Positions 44,597 to 57,979 of a DNA stretch of 64,000 nt are shown here, one piece after another. Position numbers and translations under genes: made by a program. The DNA comes from Immersiella caudata (lineage: Eukaryota; Ascomycota; Sordariomycetes; Sordariales; Lasiosphaeriaceae), in NCBI GenBank assembly GCA_030512335.1, contig JAULSU010000001.1:1488001-1552000 (forward strand). The letters run 5' to 3'. Numbering within the stretch: the stretch's first letter is position 1; each line of letters begins with the position of its first letter. A model generated the notes under the pieces. That model was not told where the DNA came from. It was given only the letters and a program-made list of their open reading frames with translations, and did no database searches.

Positions 44597-47500
44597 CGTC
44601 AACTGCAGGTGTAAGGGGCTCGGATGCCATGATTGGATCATGCCTTTCGCAGTCCTTCAACAAGGCTCCAGCATTGCTCTCATTCCAGCCGTACCAAAGA
44701 AACCGACATGTTACCGTCCATCGGCCGTCTACTAATCCCAAATGCTGCAAGCCTTCGGGACGGACCACCATGGCATCCGCCCACCACCAGAGGCTTGATC
44801 ATCACCACACAACGACCGCCATTTGGCCTGTCTCTCCCTCACTGCTAGCTAAGGCTTCCAACGGTATTTCTGGAAGCCCTAGTGACGCCAAGCCGTGGGC
44901 CTCGATCCGTTGGACGCCATCCGCTGATCAGAGAGGCCCAATCCCCTTGCCAATCGCGCAATCGCGGAAATGCCAAGCCAAGAATATTTGCGTCGCTGGC
45001 CCCTGTTCGCGCGCTTTGAGCCCTCTTGCAGAGCGAGAGCGATTGGCGGTCCATCCCATGTTTTCGAGCCGTCTGCCTTTCAGCTCCCCAGTGAGGCGCT
45101 TTGTGGATTTGGTGGCCTTGGGGGTCCTTCCTCTCAGTTGCTGCTGCTGTCTCGGTCTCGGCCTTGCCCGCAGCGTGTTTGGCACGCTGGAAGAGAGAGA
45201 ACAAGGGTCCTCCATATCATTTGTTGTTTGCAGGCGCCGCAAGGCTGGGATTCCCGCGTCTCTCCAGCGTTACACCCATCTTTCTAGCATCTCCAACTCT
45301 CGAGGAAAAATGTGATCGTTCCTTTTCTATCGCCTTCTCCCCGATTAAACACCAGGACCCTGCCCAACTATTGGTGGTTGGCTGCATACGATCAGCAGTA
45401 AAGAACCCCCCGCCGCTCGAAACCCCCGGATCGTTGTATCGCGTGCGAGTGAAGGGCGGTATAGTTGACCGGGGCGGGTGAAATTGACCTTCTGGCGGCA
45501 CCGCCTCGCCGCGACGCCGTGTTCTGTCCGCCCCTCCTTCTCAAAACCTCCCACCCAGTCGGAGAATTGTAGAGAGTCCAGCACGGGGGCAGCACCGGAG
45601 ATGATGCTCAACCAGGGTCAAGATGGAGTGCGATAAAACAAGTTGCTATGCCCCCCCCCCTTTGGGCGCTCGTTGGGCACCCAAACCAAGATTGGCCGCC
45701 AGGCGTGTTACCGACTCAGGGGGAACCGCCCTTTTTTTCTTTGCTTGCATTTTTTGCATTTTTGAAATTTCGCATCTTGGGAAATGGCCAGCACTGGAAC
45801 GGGATGTGATTGATGACTGAGAACCGCCCCCAAAATAGACTCACGGGCGATCAGTGTCGCGCTGACGACTGGGGGCGCGCCAGGCCTGTTGCTGGAGACG
45901 GTGGCTTGCAGAACAACCCCGTCGCCTGCAGGACCGACTCATCCCACTGTTGCTGTTTCTTGGACGACGCGAGACTTTGACGCGTAAAGTGCCCTTTCTG
46001 CTGGTGAACCCTGCTATTGGCTGCTTGCAATTTCGACATTTGTTTCCTCATCCAGGGAACTGCGTTCCAAGAGAAAAAATGGCTCGATTTGTAAAATCCC
46101 TCTTGCTGCTGAGAGCTGCAGCTTGTCAGCCTCATGGCGCTTGCCCCTCGTCTTGGAATCCATTCAATCGACGAGATTACTGCTCGAGCTGGATGGAGCC
46201 TTTTGAGCATGAGAGGCCAGCAGACGGGTGCTGAGGTGACATCGCTGCTCATCGCCTCAAACAGTCAGCTCCGCCCTCCAACAGCGGCGGATAGAGCATC
46301 GCTAGCGGCGCCGAGAAAGCCACAGATAGACATCACAGGCCAAGAGCCAGACATCCTACCAAGTTGGTGATGCGAAGGAGCAACTAGTGTCCCGAGGTCC
46401 TGTATGACATCTCGCCTGCCCCGCTGGTTGTGGAAGGCTCCGTCAACGAGAGGCAGTGGAGCGCTCACATGACGGCGTGCTGCATTCTGCATTTCGGCGG
46501 AGCAGTGCCTCCTCCCTTGCCTTCTCCTCACTTGATCCCTTTTGCCCCGCGACACGGGTGACCAATAAGACTCAAATCTGGGCTGCTGGGTCACTCACTG
46601 TTTGCCTGGATATGCTAGCGCCTGTAGATCGTGGTTTGCATCATCAGGGACGTTCCATTACAGATTCTAACTTGTCGTGAGGGCAGCCGTTGCTGATGGA
46701 GGAAGCTGTCTGGAGCCGACAAAGTGGAACTGGTCCCCTCAGCTCTTCAAACTTGGAAGGGTACGGGGGACCCACTGCTGCCAGTATTAGGATCCCTTAG
46801 CGAACATCCTGGCCAACACCGTGCCAACCAGCCCGCGGCGTAGAACAGGCATCACTTGAGGCTCTTCCTGCCGCAAACAGCAGCTCTCTTGTCAGGCCAA
46901 GCGCCTGTTACGAGCGCTAGGAGCGAGAGGATCTCTGATCTGACTGTTGGCCCCGCCACTATCGTTTGAGTGTTGATGTTGGAATTGCAACGGAGACAAG
47001 GAACCCGCCGAGGTTGGGGTGCCGGCGAGCAGACACCTGATCCGCAGCGGCAGGGAGTTTTGTTGACGGATGGCCACGTGCTATCGCTAATGGATCTCCT
47101 TCCCAGCCATTTCTTGCATGCTCGCCGAGGCCTTCCAGTTTGGTGCTGTCATGAGACCGCAATTGCTTGCAAGCAACGCCGAAATCAGGTTCGGGGCCAG
47201 CGCTTCAAGGATTCGTGCTGGACAAGACAAAACGCATCTTGGAAGCGCGATCGTGTCCGCAGCCAATGCTCCCGATACGGCTGGTTCGTCGGGTTGGGGG
47301 AGGTTGCGATGCGGCCCAGAACACTCCGTTCGTCAGTCTGGTGTGACCCTGGTTCCCAGCCTTCTCTTGGACGTCAAATCGCGATGCAAGAGCAGACCGA
47401 GCCTACTGTACCAACTAGCGTTGGAGTGCTGCACAAACGCGTCATGAAGTTGCGGCTGCACGATCGCGTCTTTCGCGTGAGCTCTGCCGTGGTTTTGTCG

Positions 47501-50500
47501 CGCATCGCCCGTCCATTGGCCAATTCGCAGCACTTTGTTTGAGATAGGCTGTGGGATATCACAAACTGTCTGAGCGCTGGTTTCCCGCGCCTGTTTGTTG
47601 CTTGGCGGCGGAGTCTAATTCTTGTCGACGAATCTCCAAACCGGGACGAGAGTGCAGTCCCCACACACCCCCACCCCGAATACGCACATTGAGATGCCGC
47701 GGGACTGCTCTCGGTTGTAGGCAATCGTGCCGCCAAAACGCCACGGCTTGAAACAGGCTCTGCGCCCGTTTTGGTGGATGACACTGTTGGTGTTCCTTGA
47801 CTATGATCAGTGTTCGTGCGAGTCGGGAAGCGCGGTGTTGAGCAGCCCGGAGTGACTGTCGCGCAACCGCGAATTTGTGCTGTGCTATGCACAAGTATTC
47901 GGCTCTTAGGTCCGGGGCACGGCCTCCGGATAAGTGGAGATCAGCGGCGAAGGAAGCCCGGAGAGTGCCGCCGACCACCGGGGGCTTGGCAGGAGCGGCG
48001 CAGAAACAGGGGACCCTGTGGTGCGACTGTGGTGTTACTGACGACCACTTCAATCACAATGAAACAGCGGCACTGCAGCAAGTGGCCAGACTTGTGATGC
48101 CACAGTCGGAAGATCTCGACTTCTCCACACGAACCGCAAAATTGAGTATGCGCGTCTCCTGTCAAAAGTAGAACGAGTCGCGGGGAAAAGAGACGCTGGC
48201 TGCTTGTCCAGATTGCGCCGTATTGCGGTTCCAGGGTCTAGCTGCCCACAGACCTGCCGCTAGCTGGCCGTTCAGCGCACTTCATTGGCGGCGTGAGACG
48301 GCACGCTGGAAATCCGTCGGATGTTTCCACGGTTTCGATGATGGGGTTCAGCGCTTTGGGCTCGACTTCCCGTCCCCCTCTCTGGTGATGCAACAGCGGC
48401 TCAGAGGCAAAGCGGCCAGCCAGAGGCGCTGCAGGCCTGCTGTTTCCTGGGACGAGACACATTTCTGGCGTCTCGTTGCAGCATCCGCGGAGGCGGTGGT
48501 AACTGTGCAATTGCGATGTGCTGCCTCATGTCGATGCGGTTGACGAATTGAGGCCTGCAGAAGCTGTCCTGTCGGCAACCTTGTGCTTTGCGTTCGCGTC
48601 TCGCTTCTGCAGAGAAACCTCCGGACGTCGTGGCCGCTCGGGCACGTCTTCGAAACGAAACCCTCGTTCTGGAAAGAGATGCTCGCGAGCATCAATGCCG
48701 ATTTCCATTTAACGTCGCGAGGTCAAAGAGCAGTGCTAGCCAGGGCCTGTAGATGAGTTCTCATCAAGGGTCTGCCCGTTCGCGGCACTGTCAGTGCCCA
48801 GACGGCATCGTTGTCCAGGTAAACACGTTGGCTCAGAGCCGGGGAAACGAACCGCAGCACAGATATCGAATTTGGGCATTGGTGAAACATGAAGGGGAAG
48901 CCGGCCTGCTAAACCTGCCATATCCAGCCAGATTGGCAATGAAGAGATTTTTGAGTGTCCATCGTGCTTGCCGTTTCGGTATTTCTCCTGCTCGAAAAGG
49001 TTCCCGCTCTCCACCTCGTGGCAGCGGGCGAGAATTGGTTTCCCAATCGGCTAATCAGTCTTTGAGCGGTTCGTTTCGCTCAGACCTCCAAAACGTCGAA
49101 ACGGCTTCTGGCATCGGCGTTACTTGCATACAGCCACGGGGACTTCGTAGATCAATATGAGCAGAGCGCAAAGAAAAGCCAGAAGAGCAGGTAGGTAAAG
49201 CCCAAATGAGATCGAGGCCTTCTTTCTGCGCACGCACTATTCCTGGATCTGCCGAAATGGACGAACCTTGGTCCAAAGGGTTGCGTTGCATTTCGGGGGT
49301 TTTGGCAACCGTGCTGAACCAAACTCGTGTGGTGGCACAGGCGTGGTTTCCCTTTCCAGCAGCTTACCTAAGGCATCTCCGGCGGGTGTGCGGGAAGGGT
49401 CATGGCGGGGAGGGATTCGAGATCCCGGCGCACCGGCGCATCCACCCCTCCTTCACGGACCACCCCGGAGCACAGACAATTTTTGGCGTTGCGCAATCCC
49501 GCTCACCACAGCCTCCTGTGGCACACCACTAGCTCAGCCTTACCAGTTCTGTTCAGCTGCAGGCTGCAGCTAAAAAGCAAAGGCTTCGATCGATCTTCCA
49601 GAAGCACAAGAGTTCGAGCTTCAGCCCCACACCCGTCCCTTGTCAAGTGATCCAAGCCAGGATTCCCTCGATCTTTCTTGATTTGGCTCACTCGTCAAAA
49701 ACTCTTGTCTGGATTTCTAACGACATGTCTTCCCCCAAGCGCTGGGTGAGCCTAAGGCGGAACTGTGCCATCCTCTTGAGCCGGGCAGTTCGGTTGACGG
49801 ATTGGCGGGGTCAGTTTCGGGGGCTTGCTTGCCCCTCACACCAGGCGCACTACGTCAACTGTGCCACCGTCCGAGACCCAGGCCGGCATAAGAAAAACGG
49901 ATAGGAAAAAGGGTCATTGCAATCCACATGACGGATTACGCATTAGCGACTCCTCGCGCAAGGATGCGCGTCGCGTTGCGCGGAAGAGGCAACGATGCGT
50001 TGCGGTGCCGCCCTCGTGCGAAGCAGATGCCGAGCTGGGCGAGGCTGGGATTAGGTTTCAACTTGAGGAACCATCCTCGCCAGGATCTCCGCCCATGGAT
50101 TAGTCAACAGGGAAACAGCCGAGGGCAACTCCGGAGATGTCGTGGAAGATTCTTCTGGGCTCCGCCAGCGAAGAAAATTCCTGAATCCGTGGAGACCAAC
50201 AAAAAGACTCCTCAACCGTTGTTAACATGGGCATGGATATCTCCTGGTTGCCGCTGCAGCTCGTCACAACCAGCGAAAAAAGGGGAGAGGCGGCTGAAGC
50301 GGGGCAGCCGAGGGGATGGGAAAGTGCAGAAATCTTATGACAGCCGAGACAGCTTCACCGCTCAAGGGCTCGACTCCGCAGCAGCCGTTCAGAGCCTATC
50401 CGTTGCGCCAAAGCCGCTGTCACAAGAGGCAGCTTGGATCTGTGGCGGATAGCGGTGGCAGACAGGTGGGAACTTTCCCCGCCCAAGCCGCAGAACCTAT

Positions 50501-53120
50501 GGTCGCCTTGGCACCGGCAACGGCAGCGTCTTGAGTCCCTGTTGGCTTCAAAAGACCGGGTGGTTCTGACAGTGCGTGATTGCGCATCCGTCTGCTTCCT
50601 GTGCTCGCAAGGCTCATGCCGGAAGCTGGTGCAGCGACTCTGCGAACGGAGGTCACCTACCCCACAGGTCCCTCTGCCACGCGGGAACTCGGCGAACTGG
50701 ATATGCCATCCATCTGTGGGTTTAAACGCGGAACGGTTGACGATTCGAGGCACGCATGGCAAGCAAACCTTTTGGATCGGCGAATTCAAGGAACTTTCAT
50801 AACGTTGGTTCCAGGGAAAGCCCCAGCTGGCTGTAAATCGCGGTTTACCAAGGTACCGCAGGCACGGCGGGGATGGGTGTCATTCCGCTCCACATCGCTG
50901 AGTGAGCCGACTGATTCGACTCGCGAGCCGCAGATGCTCCATGGGCACTGGAACCGCCAGTTCGGGGACAAAGCCCAGAAGGGGGAACGACCATGACGCA
51001 ACTGCGTGGGCCGTACCAACGCGGCAACCCGTACTTTGAAGGGGGCGATGTTGTTGATCAAGCGAACGAAGGAAGCTGAGGTCCGTCAAATCGGCGTCTC
51101 CAGTTGTGTGCCCAGCCACCGGGGATAACAACATGCGGCAATTCGCCAATCGCAACGCTGTATTGTCTGCCCTCCTTGGTGTGCTGGCATAGCCTTGGGT
51201 TTCAAAGCTGGAGGCCGCGGGCCATTCGATTGGTCTCAGCCAATCTTGGTGCCCCCTTCACCCTCTGCGCGGGGCAGCTCCGGGATGTGATGAGGGGTAA
51301 AAGGCGGTAGGAGCTGCAATAAGGTCGACTCTATGGCATATCCAGCCCTTTTTGTTGTTTTCCTCAGACCGGACACCCGCACGGCTAAAGCGAGGGCTGT
51401 GCGGGAGTTGACCTGTTGGTTTGAAGAGCAGAGCAACCTTGAAGATAGGCAGCTAAACCAGGAAGCAGAGCTGCTGTTATCCAGGGAAGCGCCAGAGAGA
51501 AAACCTCCGAGGCTTGGACGAGCGTCCCTTTTCTAAGGTCAGAGGGGCAATATGCGATCCAAAATTATTACTTCCCGGTCAGCTGGGTCGATGGTGAGAA
51601 TTCACGAGGCCGGCAACGACGGCTAACGCTTGAGATGAAGACCCCCCTGGCATGCAGATCTCCTGGCCTTTCATCCTTGACCCTAACCCATGAAGAGCAC
51701 TTTCAGCCTTGGCTGCCCCGTCTCATTCGTCGGTCAGCCGAGTCAGCCAGCCATGGCCGGAGATCTGGGACGACAGAGATAAGCAGCGGCGACCTCGATA
51801 CGAATCGACGCCGGCAGCTATCAGAATGAATGCCATGTGTATCTGGTGATGGGGGTTGACGATTGGGGCACAGGCTGCGACGGCCATGTGAGCCAGTTCT
51901 GCCGGCCTTTCTGCCAGCTCAAATGATCTCGAGCCGTGGGGGGGTTCGAAAGGCTGCAGGTACACGCGGACCAACCCGATGGGCCTTTATTGAGTCTGAG
52001 AGCGAGGGCATCCCCAGCTACCGAAGAGGGAAGGTAGATTGGCTTCTTCGAAGCTGTCCTTACCGACAATATGGGGTGCTATACGCCGACCTGTTATGCC
52101 TGGCGACACGCGGAGGGTGTGGCTGGGCACGGCCGCGAATGGGGGGATGTCGGGAGAATAGATTGAAGCCAGGAAGCAAAACAAGTACAAAGTAGCATTG
52201 CGATGGTCGCGCAAGCTACCGTACGTAGGCTTGGGGCTGATTGATACCGGAGCTTCTCCCCGCAACTGGGTAGGGGTTGTAGCGACTCTCGCGTCCAAAG
52301 CTCGTCGCTCCTCTAGTGCTGCATCAAGCAAGGCTGTGAGCGTCGACAGCGGACCTTCGAGATTTCATGATTTGTTGCAAGGTTGAGGTGACGTATCTGC
52401 AGCTCGCGGTAAGCCGGTCAAAAAGTGTTCAATGTCTTAGAACGTGCATGGCGGCGGTCCCATCGAGCCACCGCTGACGGCCTCCAGTGGTGCAATCGCC
52501 ATAGCTCCGACAGCTTGCTTGCTTGCTTGCCGTCCGTCTGCCTGCTTGCCTGCAGAATAAGCAAAACTGCGTCGGCGCGATTGGGACACACAAAATACGA
52601 AACGGCAGAGCGGTGGTTGGGACTAGAAGACGGCCCGCGGGTCAATGGGAAAGTTCCCAGGTCGCTGCGCCAGCTTGATGAAAAGATATTGATGACAGCA
52701 CGGGGCATTCGACTATCAAGATGTCGTGTCCCACGGCATGCAGAGCAATCAATTTGCGCGGCGGCGGTGGGGCGCGGCCAGACAACACGGCGCGGCTCCT
52801 CGAATACACAAGCTGTAGGCTGGGGTAGAGGGGGCAGTCGCACGGCAGGTGAAAAGGGCGGTCGGGCGGTTTTGAACTTCTGGGCTTCGGATTCGGAGGT
52901 TGGCCATGGATTCGCGTGTGGATTGTGTGTGTCCCGGTGTGTGCTGTGCGTCCACTCGTGAGAGAGCGCCACTCGAACCGGTGAGCGGGGAGGAGGGGTG
53001 AAGGGGAAAGGTTGAACCATTTGCCGGGATTCCAAGACTCGACGCCAACCGGGTCGCCAGACACCAGACGCCCACAAGTTGCGACATTCGGGATCGATAT
53101 CCAGATCGACCTAAGCTGAT

Positions 53121-53142
53121 CAGGGCGGCGCCAGGGCGGCGC
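53121..53142. repeat. exact 11-bp tandem duplication
   Basis: CAGGGCGGCGC twice in a row, each copy with the palindrome GGCGCC completed by the next base. Confidence 0.85.
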
Positions 53143-56100
53143 CAGGTGTCGTCGGAGAAGCGATCACATGCTGCCGAGCAAGCGAACAGGAGGTGCTCTG
53201 GCCCACCAGCTGCCCCGGGCTGGTCGGGCGGTGCACCAAGTCCCAAGCATTGCTTAATGAGCAGACGGCAGCGAGGCAAGGAGAATGGACGATCTCGTGC
53301 GCTTGTGGAGATCGCGTTGCAGTCGCAGGTGTCGGCCTGTTGGGGGAGCCCACGTTGGTTACAGGCGGCGGGATTGGACGTTTCTGGCTCATCATGACAC
53401 GCATGATTAAATTGGTTTTTGAAGTCGTGCAGCAACGCGTCGCGCCTGCGTGATTGGCTGGCGACGCCCTCTCAGAGCAGGAGGTTTTGCATTGGCGCAG
53501 GGAACCACCGACCTGGCATCCAAAGCTCCTGTCCACTGGCTTGCTGACTGCTTCTTTTGTTGCAGCAGCGCTGCATTGCGAAATTGGCTTTTCCAAACGC
53601 CTGGCGTCCGCGCTTGCTCAGGGCCGTCTTCCCAGGCCGCGATTAGGGTTTCTCGTCTCCTTTTCCACGGTGTTCGGGAGCTGAGGCAGGAGCAGCCGGT
53701 TCAGTTCCCGAAGGTCTGAACGCGGAGCTTTCCAGCCACCTCACGTCCGCGACTGCAGGCCATTAAACGCGGACACGCCAAGCCTTGATGATACGCGCAG
53801 CAACACATATATTGGAGCCGAGTCACCGACTGCTCCACGGATGCACTGGCCTGGCGGCGGCGGCGAAAGGATGAGCAACAGAGACGACGTGATGGCGCCC
53901 GCATTAGCGGCTGATAAACTGGGAGGCAGCTGGGAAGTTAGCTCAGCAGGAGACCAAGCGATCTGAGCTGTATTGAACATCTTGAAATCCTGTGCAGCAT
54001 TGGCATCGTGATGCAGTGCCCAGAGACTGTCTGAATGCCGCCTGGCGTCGTCGTACAGCATCAGCTGCCAATTATATCCACCACACAATACTGCCAGTAA
54101 TACAATGGAACGGACAGCAGAGTGGGCGTCTCCAGCCCGCAAAGCCCCCGTGCGCGATTTGACCTGGACATCGCCGAAAGTTACGGCTCCCAGCGCCTCA
54201 GATCTCTGTGCGCCCCTTTATTCTGGGCTGGGCGGGGCCACTCGTCCGATCATCGATCTCGAACATATCCAGTCAACTGGCGGCGTCTTCGCCCAGGCCA
54301 AGTCCTCTAGCTCGTGTTGCGGATGCACCACTGCCAGGGCACTGAGGGGAAAGCTTTCAGTCCTGACGTAAATTCGCAACTCGCCTCGCCTCCTGGAAAC
54401 AGCGGAATCCAGTATTTTTTAAGTAAATTTTTTTTTCAAACTCGGGGGGGTTTTATGCCCGCAATCCCACGATCCTACATGAGTTGAAGTTGATGTTGCA
54501 CGCAAAAACAGGCATAGGTTTGAAGTGCCTGGACATGCCAGACGCGACAACCACAGGTGCACGAACTGACAGGACACACGAAATGTTTAAGTGGCATTTC
54601 TAGGAGGCGTCTTCATTACATTACATGCAGCTGGCCTTATGCTACCTCCACTTTTCATGGTCTCGCAACATGGTCCACCACACGCTCCATCTCAACCAGC
54701 GAACCATGCCCAGGCCGGAGGTTGTGCTTTGGTGACCTGGGTCGGCGACCCGGCTGTCTTGAATTTGCGTGCTTGGAGGGCAGCGAAACAAGCAGAGCGT
54801 CTCGTCTTTGAAGGGGGCCTGGGGAGACGAGGCCCAGCCAGACCATCCCATGCAACAAACAAGACGCAAAACAAATAATCGATTCGCTGCTCACCGTGAA
54901 TCCCGTGCCGTGACACTAGGTAGCGGAGCGTCGGCGAGCCGGTGAGTTCTCTAGCTGGGCGTTGAAGTCGTCAAGAAACCTGGGTTTAGCGCCGCCAGCT
55001 GCCAGCCCCGACCGTCCCGTCTTTTGGCGGCCCAGGTTCCATTGTTGGAGGAGCTGGAAGATTGAGTGGCTCCGCGCGAGCAACAAATCTCTTGCTCTCC
55101 TGAGCTATCTGTGAGCGCCCGCAATTGCTCCCGACCCGCAGACACACAAGACGGGTCAACAAGGCAATTGAGGAGACCACACCGAGCGTAATTGCGGGCA
55201 AACAGATACCGAAAAGAAAACGCCCCAAACCCCGATCACAACACGCAACGTTTTCGGCCAACGGCGAACGGTCCTTCATTGAAAGAAAGGTTCGCGCCCA
55301 AAAAAAAAACGCCAGATCGCGGCGCCCAGGACACGACCACACGACACCAACTTTAGACTCTCGGAGTGCGACGCTTTGGCGGTGCATACTATGGTACCGT
55401 GTCTCTGAATGAGTTTTGCTGTGGTCCACCTCGTCCTGCTGCACCCTGGGGCTCTTAATCTCGGCCAGCCAGTGGTCAACCAAAGGCGACGGGGTGCGAG
55501 AGGAGAGAGGCCCTGCAAGCCCAGCACCCGTAGATCCCTGTCTCTCCTCCGCCCGGCCTGAATTTCCCAGCCGAGCAGCCAATCCGCAGGATTCCACCCT
55601 CACCCACCATCGCCCGCTCGCTGTCCACACCTCAAGCCCACCCCCCAGCAGCGAGCGAGCCAGAGAGGATCAAGGCACCAAGGCAAGCCTCCTCTCGTCG
55701 TGCCTGGCTGAGTGCGACCTCCGCATCCCGCCTGGGGGCCTGCCGTACCGTGTGTGTTGCGTACTTCGCACATCATCTCCTTGGCCAGCAAATATCAGCA
55801 TTTCGTTCGCTATCGCAGTGCTGGGTGCGGTCGTGGGCGGGCCGTGTTATCGTGGCCGTCCTCCCATCCTCGCGTCGTGGCCCTGTCTTCTGTCTCTGGG
55901 ATGGTTTGTTGTGTTAATGCCTTGAGCGTGTGCAAAATGCTGGCCGTTGTAGCGTTGAAACGGATGAGCTGGGACGGGCCTTGGTTTTCGGCACCATGGT
56001 GGACGAGGAGAAGGACCTTGCACGGCTCGGATTCTTGGCGTCGAAAAAGTGCTTGCTGGAGGTACCTCACGCTGCTGCGGGCACGCACCTGCCCTGGCTG

Positions 56101-56480
56101 ACCCTGCCCTGCGCGCCTGGCGCTCCTGCGACCAGGCCAGGGCTGGTACCTCACTACTTGGCCGATGCTGCAAGCTGCTTGGTGGATGGTGCTCAGCAGC
56201 GCTTTGGAGAGCGAGCTGGGGGCCCTGTCTTAAATCGGCCGTTAACCAATCTCTGCGTCTCTTCCACTCCCTTTTCCCCTTCTCACTCCTCCTCCAACGT
56301 GAGCAAATATCTATCTCCTCCTCCCCTTCCCTTCCTCCCTCCTCCTCCATCCGCAACCAGTCATTCCCTCTCCCGCACCGTTCCTTCCTACAGTCCCGTG
56401 GGCTCCATTTTCTCTACCCGAGAAAGTGAGGGAAGGAGGAGATTTAGATTCTGGGCCACCCCGACAAGATCACCCAGCCA

Positions 56481-56487
56481 TATAAGG
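56481..56487 (+). promoter_or_regulatory. possible TATA box upstream of cln1
   Basis: CATATAAGGACC (TATAAGG) precedes a GT microsatellite and a long C/T-rich stretch leading to cln1 1.5 kb away. It is the best TATA-like site in the leader region, but whether cln1 transcription begins here is not known. Confidence 0.35.
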
Positions 56488-56506
56488 ACCCGGGCCGGAA
56501 CTTGAG

Positions 56507-56523
56507 GTGTGTGTGTGTGTGTG
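56507..56523. repeat. GT dinucleotide microsatellite
   Basis: About eight GT units in the region upstream of cln1. Confidence 0.9.
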
Positions 56524-57762
56524 CCTGCATCGTGTTGTGTGCGCCTCCTCCCGACCGACAACACGACATTTATATATATGCTGGACATAATTGGGTTTCT
56601 AACGTCGACGTTTTTCTCTTCCGGCCTCTAGCTTTCAACGGCTCTCCCCGATTCCGCCGCCCTAGCTCCTGGTATTTCTCTCCAGGCATTCTTCGGTCCG
56701 AAGACGAGGAATTCACCCCATTTCCACCACCGACCGCCCTCCCTCCCTTGGTTTCCCCCGAGACCTCGGACCGCCGACGATTCCCATTCCTCGAACGGGA
56801 TTCCAACCACTCGACGACACCGCGGAGCGAGCAGGCCACCTGCAGTTCACCACTCGACGGGAGCTTCGTTCCCCGATTTCGTCAACCCCTTTTCAGCTGC
56901 AGCTCAGCCAGTCATTGAGCGACTGACGGGTCCCTACATGACCGCGATTCACTTATAAAGCCCTTGTTGGCCTTTTCGCGGCGTTGAGAGTGAGGTATGC
57001 CAGGGTTTTCCCCCTTCCCCCAATTTTTTCCAATCTTGCCGAATTTCTTTGCCCTTGCGTTCCTGGCGCCTATCGGTGCTCGTGATGTCATGGTGTGTTC
57101 TTTTTAGTTTTGATGGAGTACGGAGCGGACAGATGCTAAATTGCGACTGTCCCTTGCAGATACATGCCGGCTTGGACGTGCACCTTGCAATCCACGGCAT
57201 CTTTCCACGCTCTCGCCTAACCCACCCGTCGACCCGAGGGACTGCCTTTTGTGGGACACGTTAACTCGTTGCTTCCACTTCAGTTCCCCCAGGAATCACG
57301 CCAATTTCTCGGTCCTTTTTGACTGCGACCGTGGCGGTAAGGGATCCCCTATTCTTCACTTTGACTCCGCTCTCCTGCCACCCGGTGCCAAGCCGGCCGC
57401 CCGCTACCCCTTAGGTCCGTCTGGAGCGCGGCGAAATGCCCGCGTGCCAGATCTCTTCTCCACCGGCCAGGGCAACCGAATCAACGACTGTGCCTGTGCT
57501 GCTGCAGCTGGAGAAGGTGGACCTGGGGGCGTCAACGGCGCCGCACCTGCGACTCTAGGAGTTCCTGCCATCTGAGCCCACGCGAAGCGAGGCCGAGAAA
57601 CGACTCATGCTGACTTGAATGTACAGACTCCCTTCGTCGACACCTCTGATAATCCGACCGTTTCCCCGGCCACCTACCTCGCACCTTACGCGAGGAACTC
57701 GAATTCTCTTTTCACTACTTTGAGGCACCATTTTTCCAGCCACTGTCACTCTTTTTGACTAC

Positions 57763-57834
57763 ATGCTATTCAACACACTCCTTAATACTCTAATACTAGT
57801 CATTGGGACTCGGTCGACGTCTCACTCTTTTTGA
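57763..57834 (+). CDS. upstream open reading frame before cln1
   Basis: ATG at 57763 to TGA at 57832-57834, 23 residues (starting MLFNTLLNTLILV), ending 145 nt before the cln1 ATG. If it lies in the leader it would reduce or condition cyclin translation, as a short upstream frame does for yeast CLN3. Its hydrophobic peptide is probably incidental. Confidence 0.45.
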   Translation: MLFNTLLNTLILVIGTRSTSHSF

Positions 57835-57979
57835 CTCGGTCGACTAGTCGTAATTACCATCCAAATCGTCGATTTCCCGGAGAACTCGGAACCAGGTCGC
57901 TCTTTCGCAAAAGTACAACAACCACCCCCCCGCGACGCCGGTTCTCTTCGCCGACGTCACCAACTCATAACCACCCAAC

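Larger units (their letters stand above)
41479..56480. other. 15 kb without a recognised gene
   Basis: I find no known domain, RNA gene or intact mobile element. Frames of up to about 230 codons occur on both strands (42651-43190, 44629-45315, 52418-53077, 52749-53435, 54986-55630), mostly overlapping each other, with compositions rich in Arg, Ser, Pro and Cys that look like random GC-rich translation. Simple repeats: a CGTTCGTCGC duplication at about 43504-43526, ACGA units at 44575-44596, GCTTGCTT units at 52513-52530 and an exact 11-bp duplication at 53121-53142. No terminal inverted or long terminal repeats were noticed, but a full self-comparison could not be done by eye. Confidence 0.5.
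56488..57979 (+). promoter_or_regulatory. promoter and long leader region of cln1
   Basis: A C/T-rich plus strand runs up to the cln1 ATG. It contains a GT microsatellite (56507-56523), possible leader introns (56995-57159: GTATGC...CCCTTGCAG with a GCTAAA branch; 57337-57626: GTAAGG...TGCTGACTTGAATGTACAG), and short upstream frames, the clearest being 57763-57834. Direct repeats lie close to the gene: TCACTCTTTTTGAC at 57747 and 57821, and GACTCGGTCGAC at 57807 and 57833. The transcription start is not fixed by sequence alone. Confidence 0.5.

Noticed and set aside
44629..45315. 228-codon plus frame
   Set aside because: No domain, overlapped by minus-strand frames, Cys/Leu-rich tail looks random.
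52418..53435. Overlapping minus frames of 219 and 228 codons
   Set aside because: They overlap each other in different frames and a plus frame of 178 codons; none has a recognisable motif.
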